NCBI RefSeq assembly: GCF_001942305.1
Contig: NZ_MKKE01000033.1
Location: forward strand, 1 to 64,000
Length of the DNA stretch: 64,000 bases
Source: Saccharomonospora sp. CUA-673
Lineage (GTDB): Bacteria > Actinomycetota > Actinomycetes > Mycobacteriales > Pseudonocardiaceae
Direction of reading: 5' to 3'
Within the stretch, counting starts at the first letter, position 1. Each line of letters starts with the position of its first letter. Shown here piece after piece: positions 46,581 to 56,695 of the stretch. Position numbers and translations under genes: made by a program. Under the pieces are notes generated by a model that searched no databases, was not told where the DNA came from, and saw only the letters and a program-made list of their open reading frames with translations.

Positions 46581-48647
46581 GTGTCCAAGTTCGCCACCGC
46601 GACGAAACGGTTGCTGCTGGGTCGTCCGTTCCGGAGCGATCGCCTGGCGCACACCCGACTGCCGAAGCGCATCGCGCTGCCGGTGTTCGCCTCGGACCCC
46701 ATGTCGAGTGTGGCCTACGCACCCGAACAGATCCTCCTCGTCCTGTCGGTCGCCGGCGCCTCGGCGTACGTCTACAGCCCGTGGGTCGGTCTCGTCGTCG
46801 CCCTCGTCATGGCCGCCGTGGTCGCCTCGTACCGGCAGAACGTGCGCGCCTACACCTCCGGCGGCGGCGACTACGAGGTCGCGACCGTCAACCACGGCCC
46901 GACGTGGGGTCTGGGCGTGGCGTGCGCGCTGCTCGTCGACTACGTGCTGACGGTGGCCGTGTCGATCGCCGCGGCGGCCGCCAACATCGGCTCGGTCGTG
47001 TCGCTGGTGTCCCAACACCAGGTGCTGTTCTGCGTGGCGGCGATCGTGCTGCTGACGGCGGTGAACCTGCGCGGGGTGCGCGAGTCGGGCACGGCGTTCG
47101 CGATCCCGACGTACGCGTTCCTCGTCGGCATTCTCGGCATGATCGCCTGGGGCTTCGCCCGCACCGTGTTCCTGGGCGACGAGGTACGCGCCGAGAGCGC
47201 CGGCTTCGAACTGGCCGCCGAGGAACACCACCTGGGCGGCATCGCGTTGGCGTTCCTCGTGCTGCGCGCGTTCTCCACCGGCAGCGCGGCCCTGACCGGC
47301 GTCGAGTCCATCGCCAACGGCGTGCCCGCGTTCCGCAAGCCGAAGGGCAAGAACGCGGCGACGACGCTGCTGTTGATGGGCATCCTCGCCGTGGCGATGT
47401 TCCTGGGCCTGCTGTTCCTGGCCAACATCACCGGCGTGATCATGGCCGAGGACCCGGACAGCCAGCTCATCGGCGCGCCCGCGGGCTACGAGCAGAAGAC
47501 CCTCGTCGCCCAGCTCGCCGGTGCCGTGTTCGGCGGGTTCGCCCCGGCCGTCTGGTACGTCATCTTCTTCACCGGCCTGATCCTCGTGCTGGCCGCCAAC
47601 ACGGCGTTCAACGGTTTCCCCGTGCTCGCCTCGAAGCTCGCCCAGGACCGCTTCCTGCCGCGGCAGCTGCACACGCGCGGCGACCGGCTGGCGTTCAGCA
47701 ACGGCATCCTGTTCCTGGCCGGGCTCGCGATGCTGCTCGTCGTCGCGTTCGAGGCCGACGTGACGCAGCTCATCCAGCTCTACATCGTCGGTGTGTTCGT
47801 GGCCTTCGTGCTCAGCCAGAGCGCGATGATCCGGCACTGGAACCGCAAGCTCGCCGTCGAGACCGATCCGCATGCGCGGCAGCAGATGCGCCGCGCCCAG
47901 GTGATCAACAGCTTCGGACTGGCGATGACGGGATGCGTGCTCGTCGTCGTGCTCGTGACCAAGTTCCTGGCCGGCGCGTGGATCTCCATCGTCGCGATGG
48001 GCGGGCTGTACCTGCTGATGCGCGGCATCCGCCGGCACTACGACCGGGTGGCCGAGGAGATCAAGGAGGTCGAGGGCGAGCAGGTGACCCTGCCCGCGCG
48101 CAACCACGCGATCGTCCTGGTCTCCCAGCTGCATCGACCGACCCTGCGCGCCCTGGCCTACGCGAAAGCCACGAAGCCGGACGTGCTGGAGGCCGTGACG
48201 GTCAACGTCGAGGACATCGAGACCCGCAAGCTCACCGACGAGTGGAACCGGCGTAAGTTCACCGTGCCGCTGAAGGTCGTCGAGTCGCCGTACCGCGAGA
48301 TCACGAAGCCGGTGCTGGATTACGTCCGGCGCGTGCGGGGCGACAACCCGCGCAACGTCGTGACGATCTTCATTCCCGAGTACGTGGTCGGCCACTGGTG
48401 GGAGCAGGTGCTGCACAACCAGAGCGCGCTGCGGCTCAAGACCCGTCTGCTGTTCCAGTCGCGCGTGATGGTGACGAGCGTGCCGTGGCAGTTGGAGTCG
48501 TCGAAGCAGAAGCAGCGGACGCGCCGCGGGGATCCGGACGCGCCGCGTCCGGCCGCGGGCGATGTGCGGCGTGGACTGACCGACAGCAGACCGCCCGTGC
48601 GGGGCGGTCGCGATACCGGCGAGGGCCGGTCGAAGGGTGACGAGTGA
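46581..48647 (+). CDS. APC-superfamily transporter (Rv2690c-like)
   Basis: A 688-residue membrane protein with about 12 helices followed by a cytoplasmic tail of roughly 200 residues. The core signature is LPVFASDPMSSVAYAPEQIL, then GGGDYEVATVNHGPTWG and YVLTVAVSIAAAAANIGS. The tail includes VLVSQLHRPTLRALAYAKATKPDVLEAVTV, a USP-like domain. The family contains amino acid permeases and KimA-type potassium importers; given its place divergent from two TrkA genes, potassium import is worth considering. The last residues overlap the methyltransferase start by four bases. Confidence 0.83.
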   Translation: MSKFATATKRLLLGRPFRSDRLAHTRLPKRIALPVFASDPMSSVAYAPEQILLVLSVAGASAYVYSPWVGLVVALVMAAVVASYRQNVRAYTSGGGDYEVATVNHGPTWGLGVACALLVDYVLTVAVSIAAAAANIGSVVSLVSQHQVLFCVAAIVLLTAVNLRGVRESGTAFAIPTYAFLVGILGMIAWGFARTVFLGDEVRAESAGFELAAEEHHLGGIALAFLVLRAFSTGSAALTGVESIANGVPAFRKPKGKNAATTLLLMGILAVAMFLGLLFLANITGVIMAEDPDSQLIGAPAGYEQKTLVAQLAGAVFGGFAPAVWYVIFFTGLILVLAANTAFNGFPVLASKLAQDRFLPRQLHTRGDRLAFSNGILFLAGLAMLLVVAFEADVTQLIQLYIVGVFVAFVLSQSAMIRHWNRKLAVETDPHARQQMRRAQVINSFGLAMTGCVLVVVLVTKFLAGAWISIVAMGGLYLLMRGIRRHYDRVAEEIKEVEGEQVTLPARNHAIVLVSQLHRPTLRALAYAKATKPDVLEAVTVNVEDIETRKLTDEWNRRKFTVPLKVVESPYREITKPVLDYVRRVRGDNPRNVVTIFIPEYVVGHWWEQVLHNQSALRLKTRLLFQSRVMVTSVPWQLESSKQKQRTRRGDPDAPRPAAGDVRRGLTDSRPPVRGGRDTGEGRSKGDE

Positions 48648-49846
48648 GCGAGGACTGGACGGGCCGTGTGCTCGAACTCGAGGTCGGCGACGTGGCGCAC
48701 GGGGGACACTGCGTCGCCCGCGTCGAGGGGCGGGTCGTGTTCGTCCGCCACGCGCTGCCGGGGGAGCGGGTCCGGGCCGAGGTCACCGACGACCGCGGCA
48801 AGTCGTTCTGCCGCGCCGACGCCGTCGAGATCCTCGAGGGCTCGGTCGACCGGGTCGAGCCGCCGTGCCCGATGTCCGGCCCGGGACTGTGCGGCGGGTG
48901 CGACTGGCAGCATGCCTCGATGCCGGCGCAACGCGCGCTGAAGGCGCGGGTCGTGGCCGAGCAGCTCGAGCGGCTCGCAGGACTGTCGTGGCCGGTCGAG
49001 GTCGAGTCGTTCGACGAACGGGAACCCGGGCTGCGGTGGCGCAGCCGGGTGCGGTTCGTGACCGGCGCCGACGGACGGCCCGGTCTGCGCGCGCACCGCA
49101 GTCACGACGTCGTGGCCCTCGACGACTGTCCGATCACGATGGCCGGCGCCGCGGAGGCCGGCCTGTCCCGGACGGCCCGTCCCGGCACGGAGTTCGAGGT
49201 GACCGAGGACTCCCGGCACACGGTGCACGTCGCCGAGATCCGGCCCGGTGGGCGGCCGAAGCAGCTGCAGGGCGGTCTCGCGGTGGAGCAGGCGGCCGAG
49301 CGGACGTGGAGGGTCGACGCGCACGGGTTCTGGCAGGTGCACCCGGCGGCGGCGACGACGTTCGCCGAGGTCGTCGCGCAGTGGGCGGACGCCCCTGCCG
49401 GCGGGCGGGTGTGGGACCTCTACGCCGGGGCCGGGTTGTTCGCGTCCGTGCTGGCCGGGCAGGTCGGCGGCGAGGGTTCGGTGGTGGCGATCGAGTCGGG
49501 CCGCAGGGCCGTCCGGGATGGACAGTCCACTCTGGCCGATCTACCGCAGGTGCAGTGGCACTGCGGCCGCGTCGACCGCGTTCTGTCGACTGTGGAGAGT
49601 GCCGCCGACGTCGTGGTGCTCGACCCGCCGCGCAAGGGCGCCGGCGGCGCCGTCGTCGAGACGATCGCCGCCGCGGGGCCCGCGCGGGTGGTGTACGTGG
49701 CGTGCGATCCGGCGGCGCTGGCCCGCGACGTGGCGACCTTCCACGGACACGGCTACCGACTCCGCGACCTGCGCGCCTTCGACGCCTTCCCCATGACCCA
49801 CCACGTCGAATGCATCGCCCTCCTCGAACCCACCGACACCCCCTGA
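48644..49846 (+). CDS. TrmA/RumA-type RNA uracil-5 methyltransferase
   Basis: A 400-residue SAM-dependent RNA methyltransferase (Rv2689c-like) that forms 5-methyluridine in rRNA or tRNA. It has an N-terminal TRAM domain (LEVGDVAHGGHCVARVEGRVVFVRHALPGERV), Fe-S-type cysteines CPMSGPGLCGGCDW, SAM motif VWDLYAGAGLFASVLAG, DPPRKGAGG and the catalytic cysteine in YVACDPAALARD. The GTG overlaps the stop of the APC transporter gene, showing coupling. Confidence 0.9.
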   Translation: MSEDWTGRVLELEVGDVAHGGHCVARVEGRVVFVRHALPGERVRAEVTDDRGKSFCRADAVEILEGSVDRVEPPCPMSGPGLCGGCDWQHASMPAQRALKARVVAEQLERLAGLSWPVEVESFDEREPGLRWRSRVRFVTGADGRPGLRAHRSHDVVALDDCPITMAGAAEAGLSRTARPGTEFEVTEDSRHTVHVAEIRPGGRPKQLQGGLAVEQAAERTWRVDAHGFWQVHPAAATTFAEVVAQWADAPAGGRVWDLYAGAGLFASVLAGQVGGEGSVVAIESGRRAVRDGQSTLADLPQVQWHCGRVDRVLSTVESAADVVVLDPPRKGAGGAVVETIAAAGPARVVYVACDPAALARDVATFHGHGYRLRDLRAFDAFPMTHHVECIALLEPTDTP

Positions 49847-49876
49847 CCGCGCGCTAATACGACGATGCCGCCTGGC

Positions 49877-50278
49877 TCAGGCAACGAGTTCGACGTGGCA
49901 CCCCGGACCGGTTGCTGCGGCGAGCTTGCCGTCGGCAGTGACCAGTGGGCCACCGAGACGTTCGGCCAACGCAACGTAGGCGGCGTCGTATGGCGTGACG
50001 TTGTGCTGGAGCTCCCAGATGCGCGGCAGCAGGGGAGCGAGGGGCATTCGTCGGATCGGGAAACCCGCCAGGTGTTGCAGTGCAGCAGGTACCGCGGAAT
50101 GCAGGGTGGGGCTGCGCCGCGCCATGCCGCGTAACGCGGAGACGACCTCGGCATCCAGATGTGCGGGGGCGAAGAGGGCGTCGCCGACGGCCAAACGGTC
50201 GGCCACCTTGTCCCGCCGCGGGTCGTCGGCTGCGTAGAAGGCCGCGAGCACGGATGCGTCGACCACGGCCAGGCTCAT
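49877..50278 (-). CDS. vapC: VapC-family PIN-domain toxin ribonuclease
   Basis: A 133-residue PIN domain, AVVDASVLAAFYAADD at the N-terminus with the first acidic residue, HLDAEVVSALRG with the second, and TPYDAAYVALAERLGGPLVTADGKLA with the late Asp pair. Acidic residues of this fold bind Mg2+ for RNA cleavage. It overlaps its antitoxin gene by ATGA and would be held inactive in a VapBC complex that represses its own promoter. Confidence 0.88.
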   Translation of the reverse strand: MSLAVVDASVLAAFYAADDPRRDKVADRLAVGDALFAPAHLDAEVVSALRGMARRSPTLHSAVPAALQHLAGFPIRRMPLAPLLPRIWELQHNVTPYDAAYVALAERLGGPLVTADGKLAAATGPGCHVELVA

Positions 50279-50505
50279 GAAGCCTCTCGCACGTCGCGTA
50301 CTGCTGCTGTCGCGTCGTCGATCGTGAGTCCGCTACCGCGCGGCGGCTGGTAGGAGTCGACGTAGGCATCGAGTCGTGTCACCTCGGCGATCTCGGCGAG
50401 GCGGTCAACGACAAACGCCGACAAGGACTGGCGGTTCGCAGCCGCGGCGTCGGCGAGCGCGGCGTACACGTCGTCCGGTACGTCGCGGAGGTTCATTCGC
50501 TTCAT
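50275..50505 (-). CDS. vapB: VapB/FitA-type antitoxin
   Basis: A 76-residue protein with a ribbon-helix-helix N-terminus: MKRMNLRDVPDDVYAALADAAAANRQSLSAFVVDRLAEIA. The C-terminal tail (TIDDATAAVRDVREA) would wrap the toxin. Start ATG 50505. It precedes vapC in the usual order with a 4-bp overlap. AATGATGGCACC-type repeats around 50510-50525 (ATGGTGCCATGATGGCACC) may be the operator. Confidence 0.85.
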   Translation of the reverse strand: MKRMNLRDVPDDVYAALADAAAANRQSLSAFVVDRLAEIAEVTRLDAYVDSYQPPRGSGLTIDDATAAVRDVREAS

Positions 50506-50550
50506 GGTGCCATGATGGCACCAAGGTGGCGGTGGGGCAACACCGTCACC

Positions 50551-52076
50551 TCACCTCCGTCCCGTCGTGCCCCGTTGCCGGACGGTCAGCCATACCGCCG
50601 CGGCCAGAGCGAGGACGGTGCCCGCGCTCAGCCACCAGAACGTCGTGCGGAAGGCGTCGGCGATCGCCTCGTGCTCGGCGCCTGCGGGCATCGAGCCCGC
50701 CAGGATCACGACGAACACGGCGCTGCCGAGGGCCCCGCCCACCCGGGACCAGGTGTTCACCTGGGTGCTCGCGTCCGCCATCTGGTCCCGCCGGACGCTG
50801 GCGAGTGCGGCGGACACACCGGGCGATCCCGACAGCGCCATGCCGACTCCTCTGAGGATCTGCAGGACCACGACGGTCACCAGGTCGGCGTCGGCGGGCA
50901 GCAGGGCCATCGGGACGGTGCTCGCGAGCGACAGAAGCAGTCCGGCCACGGTGACGATGCCGCCGCTGTACCGGTCGGTGAGCCAGCCGCCGACCGGGAA
51001 CGTCGCCGCCGCGGCGAGACTGAAGGCCATCAACAGCAGGCCGGAGTCCACGATGTCCTGCCGGGCCTGGATCTGGAAGTACAGCGGCATGACGATCAGG
51101 CCGCCGAACAGCACCGCGCTGGCGAGGAAGATCTCGGCCGCCGCGGCGGCGTACACCCGGTTCACGAACAGGCGGAGGTCGGTCAGCGGCGTGCGGGTCC
51201 GCAGTGAGCGCCGGAGGAACAGTGCCAGCGTGAGGACGCCCGCCAGTACCGGCAGCCACGACGATGCGGTCAACGTGCGCGTCTCCGCCGCCTTGCTGAT
51301 GCCGAACACCAGGAGCGGCAGTCCCACCGACACCAGGCCGAGGCCCACCAGGTCCAGTCGCCCCGCCTGGGCACGCTCGCCGCGCGGCACCCAGCGCAGA
51401 CCCGCGAGCAGACCGGCGAGCCCGACCGGGATGTTCACCAGGAACAGCCACGGCCACGAGAGGCTGGCGATCAACAGTGCGCCCACCGCCGGGCCGAATG
51501 CGGGCGCGAGGATCCCCGGGACGCTGGAGATCGCGATCACCCTGCCCATGCGCGCGCCACCCGCGGCCTCACCGAGGATGGTCATGCCGGCCGGGATCAA
51601 CAAGCCGCCGGCCAGCCCCTGCAGCACGCGCGCGGCGATGAGCGTGGGAACGGTCGGGGCGATCGCGCAGAGCGCGGAGGCCACCGTGAACGCCGCCAGC
51701 GACCACAGCCACAACCGTCCCGCACCGAACCTGCGGCTGAACCACCCGCTGGCGGGCGGGGCCGCGGCGAGCGCAACCAGGTAGCCGCTGCTGATCCACT
51801 GGGCCGAGGCGAGCGGCTCGCCGAGCTACGGCTGATGGTGTCGAGCCCGACGTTGACCAGCGACGTGTCGAGCCCGGCCATCATCGACCCGGTCGAGAGT
51901 ACTGCGGCGGTCAGCCACAGCGAACCGGGAACCCGCGTGGTCTCCGACGCGGATTCCTCGGCCTGCTCGGCATTCGTGGTCACGGGAGTCCCGCCTTTCT
52001 CCTGCGCCGCGCGGCCTTCTCGTCGCGTAGCCGTGTGCGCGCCGGTGTCCACGCGACGAGACGTCGTGTCGCTCAC
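50551..52076 (-). CDS. MFS transporter of the DHA2 (14-TM) drug efflux family, frameshifted
   Basis: A multidrug-type exporter of 477-508 residues. The first helix is LWLTAAVLSTGSMMAGLDTSLVNVGLDTIS in one frame, followed by LGEPLASAQWISSGYLVALAAAPPASGWFSRRFG in another. The frames join if one C is restored near 51822 (AGC CTC GGC). Later segments include PTLIAARVLQGLAGGLLIPAGMTIL, the DHA2-type motif, and 14 hydrophobic helices. Its GTG at 52076 overlaps the FrnE stop, though GTG 51983 also gives the normal length. It is probably under the divergent LysR regulator. Confidence 0.82.
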
Positions 52077-52726
52077 CGGGGTCGGGTGCCGGTTAGGGCG
52101 TGCTCGCGCGTCAGCGCGTCGTACAACGTGTCCTCCGACAGCGCTCCGGTGAGCGCCGGCCGGTCGCCGAACCGGAACCGGGGCACGCCGGTGACTCCCT
52201 GGTCGCGCACGCTGCGCAGCTCGGCCCTCAACTCGTCGGTGCTGGCGCCGTGCCGGGTGACGCCGAGCTCGTCGGCGATCGCGTCGAGGACCGTCGGGTC
52301 GCCGATGTGGAGTCCTTCGGCGAAGTGCGCGCGGAAGAGCCGCTCGACCATCGGCTCCGCCAGTCCGCGGCGCGCAGCCGCCGCGACGAGCCGGTGCGCC
52401 TCGAAGGTGTTCGCGGTGATCGCCCTGCTGTAGTCCAGCGGCAGGTGCTCGGCCTCGGCGAGCGCGCTGATCCGGGCGAGCGCCTCACCGGCCCCGGGGC
52501 CGAAGTTTTCCTCCGTCTGCGCCAGCTTGGACCGTCCGCCGGGCTCGTCCGGATCGACCTGGAACGGGCGGATGGCCACGTCGGTGCGCCCGCCGTCCTC
52601 CCCGAACCGGCGGTGCGTCCGCCGGAAGCGGGCGAAGGCCAGGTACGACCACACGCAGATGAGGTCCAGGACGATCTCCACGCGGATCGCGCCGGTTGCG
52701 GATGAGGTCCGTTCTTCCGATCCCAT
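52073..52726 (-). CDS. DsbA-fold FrnE-like oxidoreductase, variant active site
   Basis: A 217-residue DSBA/FrnE-type thioredoxin-fold protein: VEIVLDLICVWSYLAFARFRR at the N-terminus, EEFG-like NFGPGAGEAL and NTFEAHRLVAAAARRGL in the helical insert, and VTGVPRFRFGDRPALTGA for the cis-proline region. In typical FrnE the active site is CPWC; here it reads CVWS, so the second cysteine is replaced by serine. The enzyme may therefore act as an isomerase, GST-like or glutathione-type protein rather than a disulfide oxidant. It overlaps the MFS gene and is divergent from lysR. Confidence 0.8.
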   Translation of the reverse strand: MGSEERTSSATGAIRVEIVLDLICVWSYLAFARFRRTHRRFGEDGGRTDVAIRPFQVDPDEPGGRSKLAQTEENFGPGAGEALARISALAEAEHLPLDYSRAITANTFEAHRLVAAAARRGLAEPMVERLFRAHFAEGLHIGDPTVLDAIADELGVTRHGASTDELRAELRSVRDQGVTGVPRFRFGDRPALTGALSEDTLYDALTREHALTGTRPR

Positions 52727-52779
52727 ACTTGTGAGAGTGGTGGCGCCCGGGTGCCGGAACAACGACGATGTGCGCAATG

Positions 52780-52803
52780 ATCGCTAACCTGTGGGTTAGC
52801 GAT
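52780..52803. promoter_or_regulatory. Strong palindrome between frnE and the LysR gene
   Basis: ATCGCTAACC-TGTG-GGTTAGCGAT has perfect 10-bp arms. It ends 20 nt before the LysR start and lies 54 nt upstream of frnE, the classic position for a LysR operator controlling itself and a divergent operon. Confidence 0.65.
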
Positions 52804-52823
52804 GGCGAGCCGTGGAGGTCCGC

Positions 52824-53729
52824 GTGGAACTGCGCGAGGTGGAGATCTTCCTGACGCTCGCGGACGAGCTGCACTTCAGCCGCACCGCGGAGCGGCTGGG
52901 AGTGACCGGCGCCCGGGTCAGCCAGACCATCAAGAAGCTCGAACGCCAGATCGGCGCGCCGCTGTTCGACCGGACCAGCAGGCGGGTCGAGCTCACCGCG
53001 ATCGGCCGCGCGCTGCACGACGAATGGCGGCCGGCGTTCGACCGGCTCCATGTCGGGTTCGAGCGGGCCGCCGCGGCCGGCCGGGGCGTGGAGGGAGTGC
53101 TGCGGGTCGGGTTCTCCAGCCCGCTCGTGGCGGAGCTCATCATGCGGATCGCCGACGACTTCCGCACGCGCCACCCGGACTGCGAGGTGGAGATGGGGGA
53201 GGTGCACATCTCCCATCTGCTCGAACCGTTGCGCAACGGCGAGCTGGACCTGCAGGTGTGCGAGTCCCCTGTGGACGAACCGGATCTCGTGCAGGGCGGC
53301 GTGTTGCTGCGCGATCCACGGTTTCTCGCCGTGTCGTCGCGGCACCGCCTCGCCGGGCGCGATTCGGTGACGATGGAGGACCTCGCGGGGGAGACGGTGA
53401 TCGGTCCGGCGGGGGCACCGGGCTACCTGCTCGATCGGTACGTCCCGGCGTGCACACCCAGCGGCAGCCCGTTGGAGCGGCACAACGTGGTGACCTCCCG
53501 GCAGGAGCTGCTCGCACTGGTCGGCGCTTCCAGGGGAGTGGCGGTGGTCGGTGCGCAGGGCACCCGCTACCACCAGCGGCCCGACATCGCCTACGTGCCG
53601 TTCTCGGACGCCCCGCCCATCGAGTACGGCATCGTGTGGCCGGCGGCCGGCGAGACCCGGCGCCTACGCGAGTTCGTCCGGCTCGCGCAGAGCATTGCCG
53701 CCGCCGACGACGCCGCCGGTCGTGAGTGA
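52824..53729 (+). CDS. LysR-family transcriptional regulator
   Basis: A 301-residue regulator. The N-terminal winged helix reads REVEIFLTLADELHFSRTAERLGVTGARVSQTIKKLERQIGAPLFDRTSRRVELT. The C-terminal periplasmic-binding-like domain, from GVLRVGFSSPLVAELI to ALVGASRGVAVVGAQ, senses an effector. GTG 52824 has GGAGG five bases upstream and is preferred to 52812. It probably controls the divergent frnE-MFS operon. Confidence 0.87.
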   Translation: MELREVEIFLTLADELHFSRTAERLGVTGARVSQTIKKLERQIGAPLFDRTSRRVELTAIGRALHDEWRPAFDRLHVGFERAAAAGRGVEGVLRVGFSSPLVAELIMRIADDFRTRHPDCEVEMGEVHISHLLEPLRNGELDLQVCESPVDEPDLVQGGVLLRDPRFLAVSSRHRLAGRDSVTMEDLAGETVIGPAGAPGYLLDRYVPACTPSGSPLERHNVVTSRQELLALVGASRGVAVVGAQGTRYHQRPDIAYVPFSDAPPIEYGIVWPAAGETRRLREFVRLAQSIAAADDAAGRE

Positions 53730-53777
53730 GAACGTGTTGCCACTCGGGTGTCCGCACTCACGACCGACGGTGATGCG

Positions 53778-55163
<1,386 letters not shown>

Positions 55164-55197
55164 ACCGGCTCCGTTTCCGACAGCGTCGTCGGCGTTG

Positions 55198-55731
55198 TCA
55201 GTGTCGTGAGTGTCGTGTGGGCAGGCCGAGTCGGCGGAGCGTCTCGGCGGTGATCTCCTCCGGCGTGGCGGTCACGTCGACGGCGATGGCGTCGTGACCC
55301 TCCTCGTCGGCCGCGAGCGGTTCGAGGTCGGAGAACTGGGAGTCGAGCAGTGCGGGTGGCATGAAGTGACCCGACCGGCCGGACAGGCGTCCGCCGACCG
55401 TGCCCGCGGTGCCGCTGAGGTGGACGAACCGAACGTCCGCGGACGCCGTCCGCAGGATGTCCCGATAGGTGCGCTTGAGCGCCGAGCAGGTCACCACGAC
55501 GCTCTCGTCGTCGGCGGCGCGCTCGTCGATCCACGTGCGGATGGCCTCGAGCCAGGGCGTCCGGTCCGCATCCGTCAGCGGGGTGCCTGCGGACATCTTC
55601 GCGATGTTGTCGGCCGGGTGGAACTCGTCGGCCTCGGCCATGGGCCAGCCCAGCTCGCCGGACAGCTGCGCGGCGATGGTGCTCTTACCGGCGCCGGACA
55701 CCCCCATCACGACCAGACACATGGCAGGCAT
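55198..55731 (-). CDS. gntK: Gluconokinase
   Basis: A 177-residue enzyme that phosphorylates gluconate to 6-phosphogluconate for the pentose phosphate pathway. P-loop CLVVMGVSGAGKSTIAAQL, EADEFHPADNIAKMSAGTPLTDADR, SCSALKRTYRD-like VVTCSALKRTYRD, and FVHLSGTAGTVGGRLSGRSGHFMPPALLDSQF are intact. ATG 55731 starts it. Confidence 0.93.
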   Translation of the reverse strand: MPAMCLVVMGVSGAGKSTIAAQLSGELGWPMAEADEFHPADNIAKMSAGTPLTDADRTPWLEAIRTWIDERAADDESVVVTCSALKRTYRDILRTASADVRFVHLSGTAGTVGGRLSGRSGHFMPPALLDSQFSDLEPLAADEEGHDAIAVDVTATPEEITAETLRRLGLPTRHSRH

Positions 55732-55763
55732 ACGGCGCTCCTCGGTGAACGAAAGAAAGATAC

Positions 55764-55787
55764 TACCTTTGGACTCGGCGAAAGGTA
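55764..55787. promoter_or_regulatory. Candidate GntR operator between gntK and gntR
   Basis: TACCTTT (55764-55770) and AAAGGTA (55781-55787) are inverted half-sites separated by ten bases. They lie about 33 nt upstream of gntK and 97 nt from gntR, in the divergent promoter region. Confidence 0.55.
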
Positions 55788-55870
55788 ACACCATTGACGG
55801 AGGGATGCGACACCAGCCCGCCATCGTGTCCTGTTTGTGCCGCCTGGGAAACAGCATTGCGAGTTCCCGC

Positions 55871-55876
55871 TAGCCT
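55871..55876 (+). promoter_or_regulatory. Candidate -10 of a leaderless gntR transcript
   Basis: TAGCCT stands seven bases before GTG 55884, which has no ribosome site. This fits leaderless translation. The assignment is tentative. Confidence 0.4.
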
Positions 55877-55883
55877 GGCCAGC

Positions 55884-56594
55884 GTGCGCAGGGAGGATAT
55901 CGCGAGCAGACACGGAACGGTGCTGGACGCCATCGGCCGGGAGATCACGGCCGGTGTCCTCGCGGCGGGAGACGTCCTGACGCTGGAGGGCATCCAGGGC
56001 CGCTTCGGCGTGTCCAGGACCGTCGCCAGGGAGACGATGCGCATCCTCGAATCCATGGGGCTCGTGTCCTCGCGCCGCCGGGTCGGCATCACCGTCCGCG
56101 AGAGCACGTCCTGGAACGTCTTCGACCCGCGCGTCATCTGGTGGCGCCTCGAAGGCAGCGGACGCGACGCCCAGCTGCGCTCGCTCACCGAACTGCGCAT
56201 CGCCGTCGAACCCCTCGCCGCCGGTGCCGCCGCGCGCAACGCCGAACAGCGCGACCGGGTCCGTATCGTCGAACTGGGCGCCGAGATGCGTCGCCTCGGC
56301 GAGGCCGGCCGGCTCGACGAGTTCCTCGACGTCGACATCGCCTTCCACACGCTGCTGCTCGAGGCCGGCGGCAACGAGATGTTCCGGGCGCTGGCCGACG
56401 TCGTCGCCGTCGTGCTGGAGGGACGCACCCAGCTCGGCCTCATGCCCCACCACCCGGTGCCCGAGGCGCTCGACACCCACGAACGCGTCGCCGCCGCCGT
56501 CGCCGCGGGCCGCGAACGCGACGCCGAGGACGCCATGCGCCAACTGCTGGGTGAGGTCCGGGACGCGATGGTGGCACTGTGGGGTCGGGAATGA
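55884..56594 (+). CDS. gntR: GntR-family (FadR/FCD) transcriptional regulator
   Basis: A 236-residue regulator: N-terminal GntR winged helix GREITAGVLAAGDVLTLEGIQGRFGVSRTVARETMRILESMGLVSSRRRVG, and an FCD ligand domain with DIAFHTLLLEAGGNEMFRALADVV and HERVAAAVAAGRERDAEDAM, whose His/Asp residues usually hold a metal. It is divergent from gntK-gntP and is expected to repress them until gluconate or its phosphate binds. Confidence 0.85.
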   Translation: MRREDIASRHGTVLDAIGREITAGVLAAGDVLTLEGIQGRFGVSRTVARETMRILESMGLVSSRRRVGITVRESTSWNVFDPRVIWWRLEGSGRDAQLRSLTELRIAVEPLAAGAAARNAEQRDRVRIVELGAEMRRLGEAGRLDEFLDVDIAFHTLLLEAGGNEMFRALADVVAVVLEGRTQLGLMPHHPVPEALDTHERVAAAVAAGRERDAEDAMRQLLGEVRDAMVALWGRE

Positions 56595-56695
56595 CGGCGG
56601 GTTCGGGTCGCGCTCACGGGCGCGGCCGCGTCCCTCTTTAGACTGAGCGGTCGAGCCGCAACCAAGTACTGACCCGACGGCGAATGAGGTGGAGA

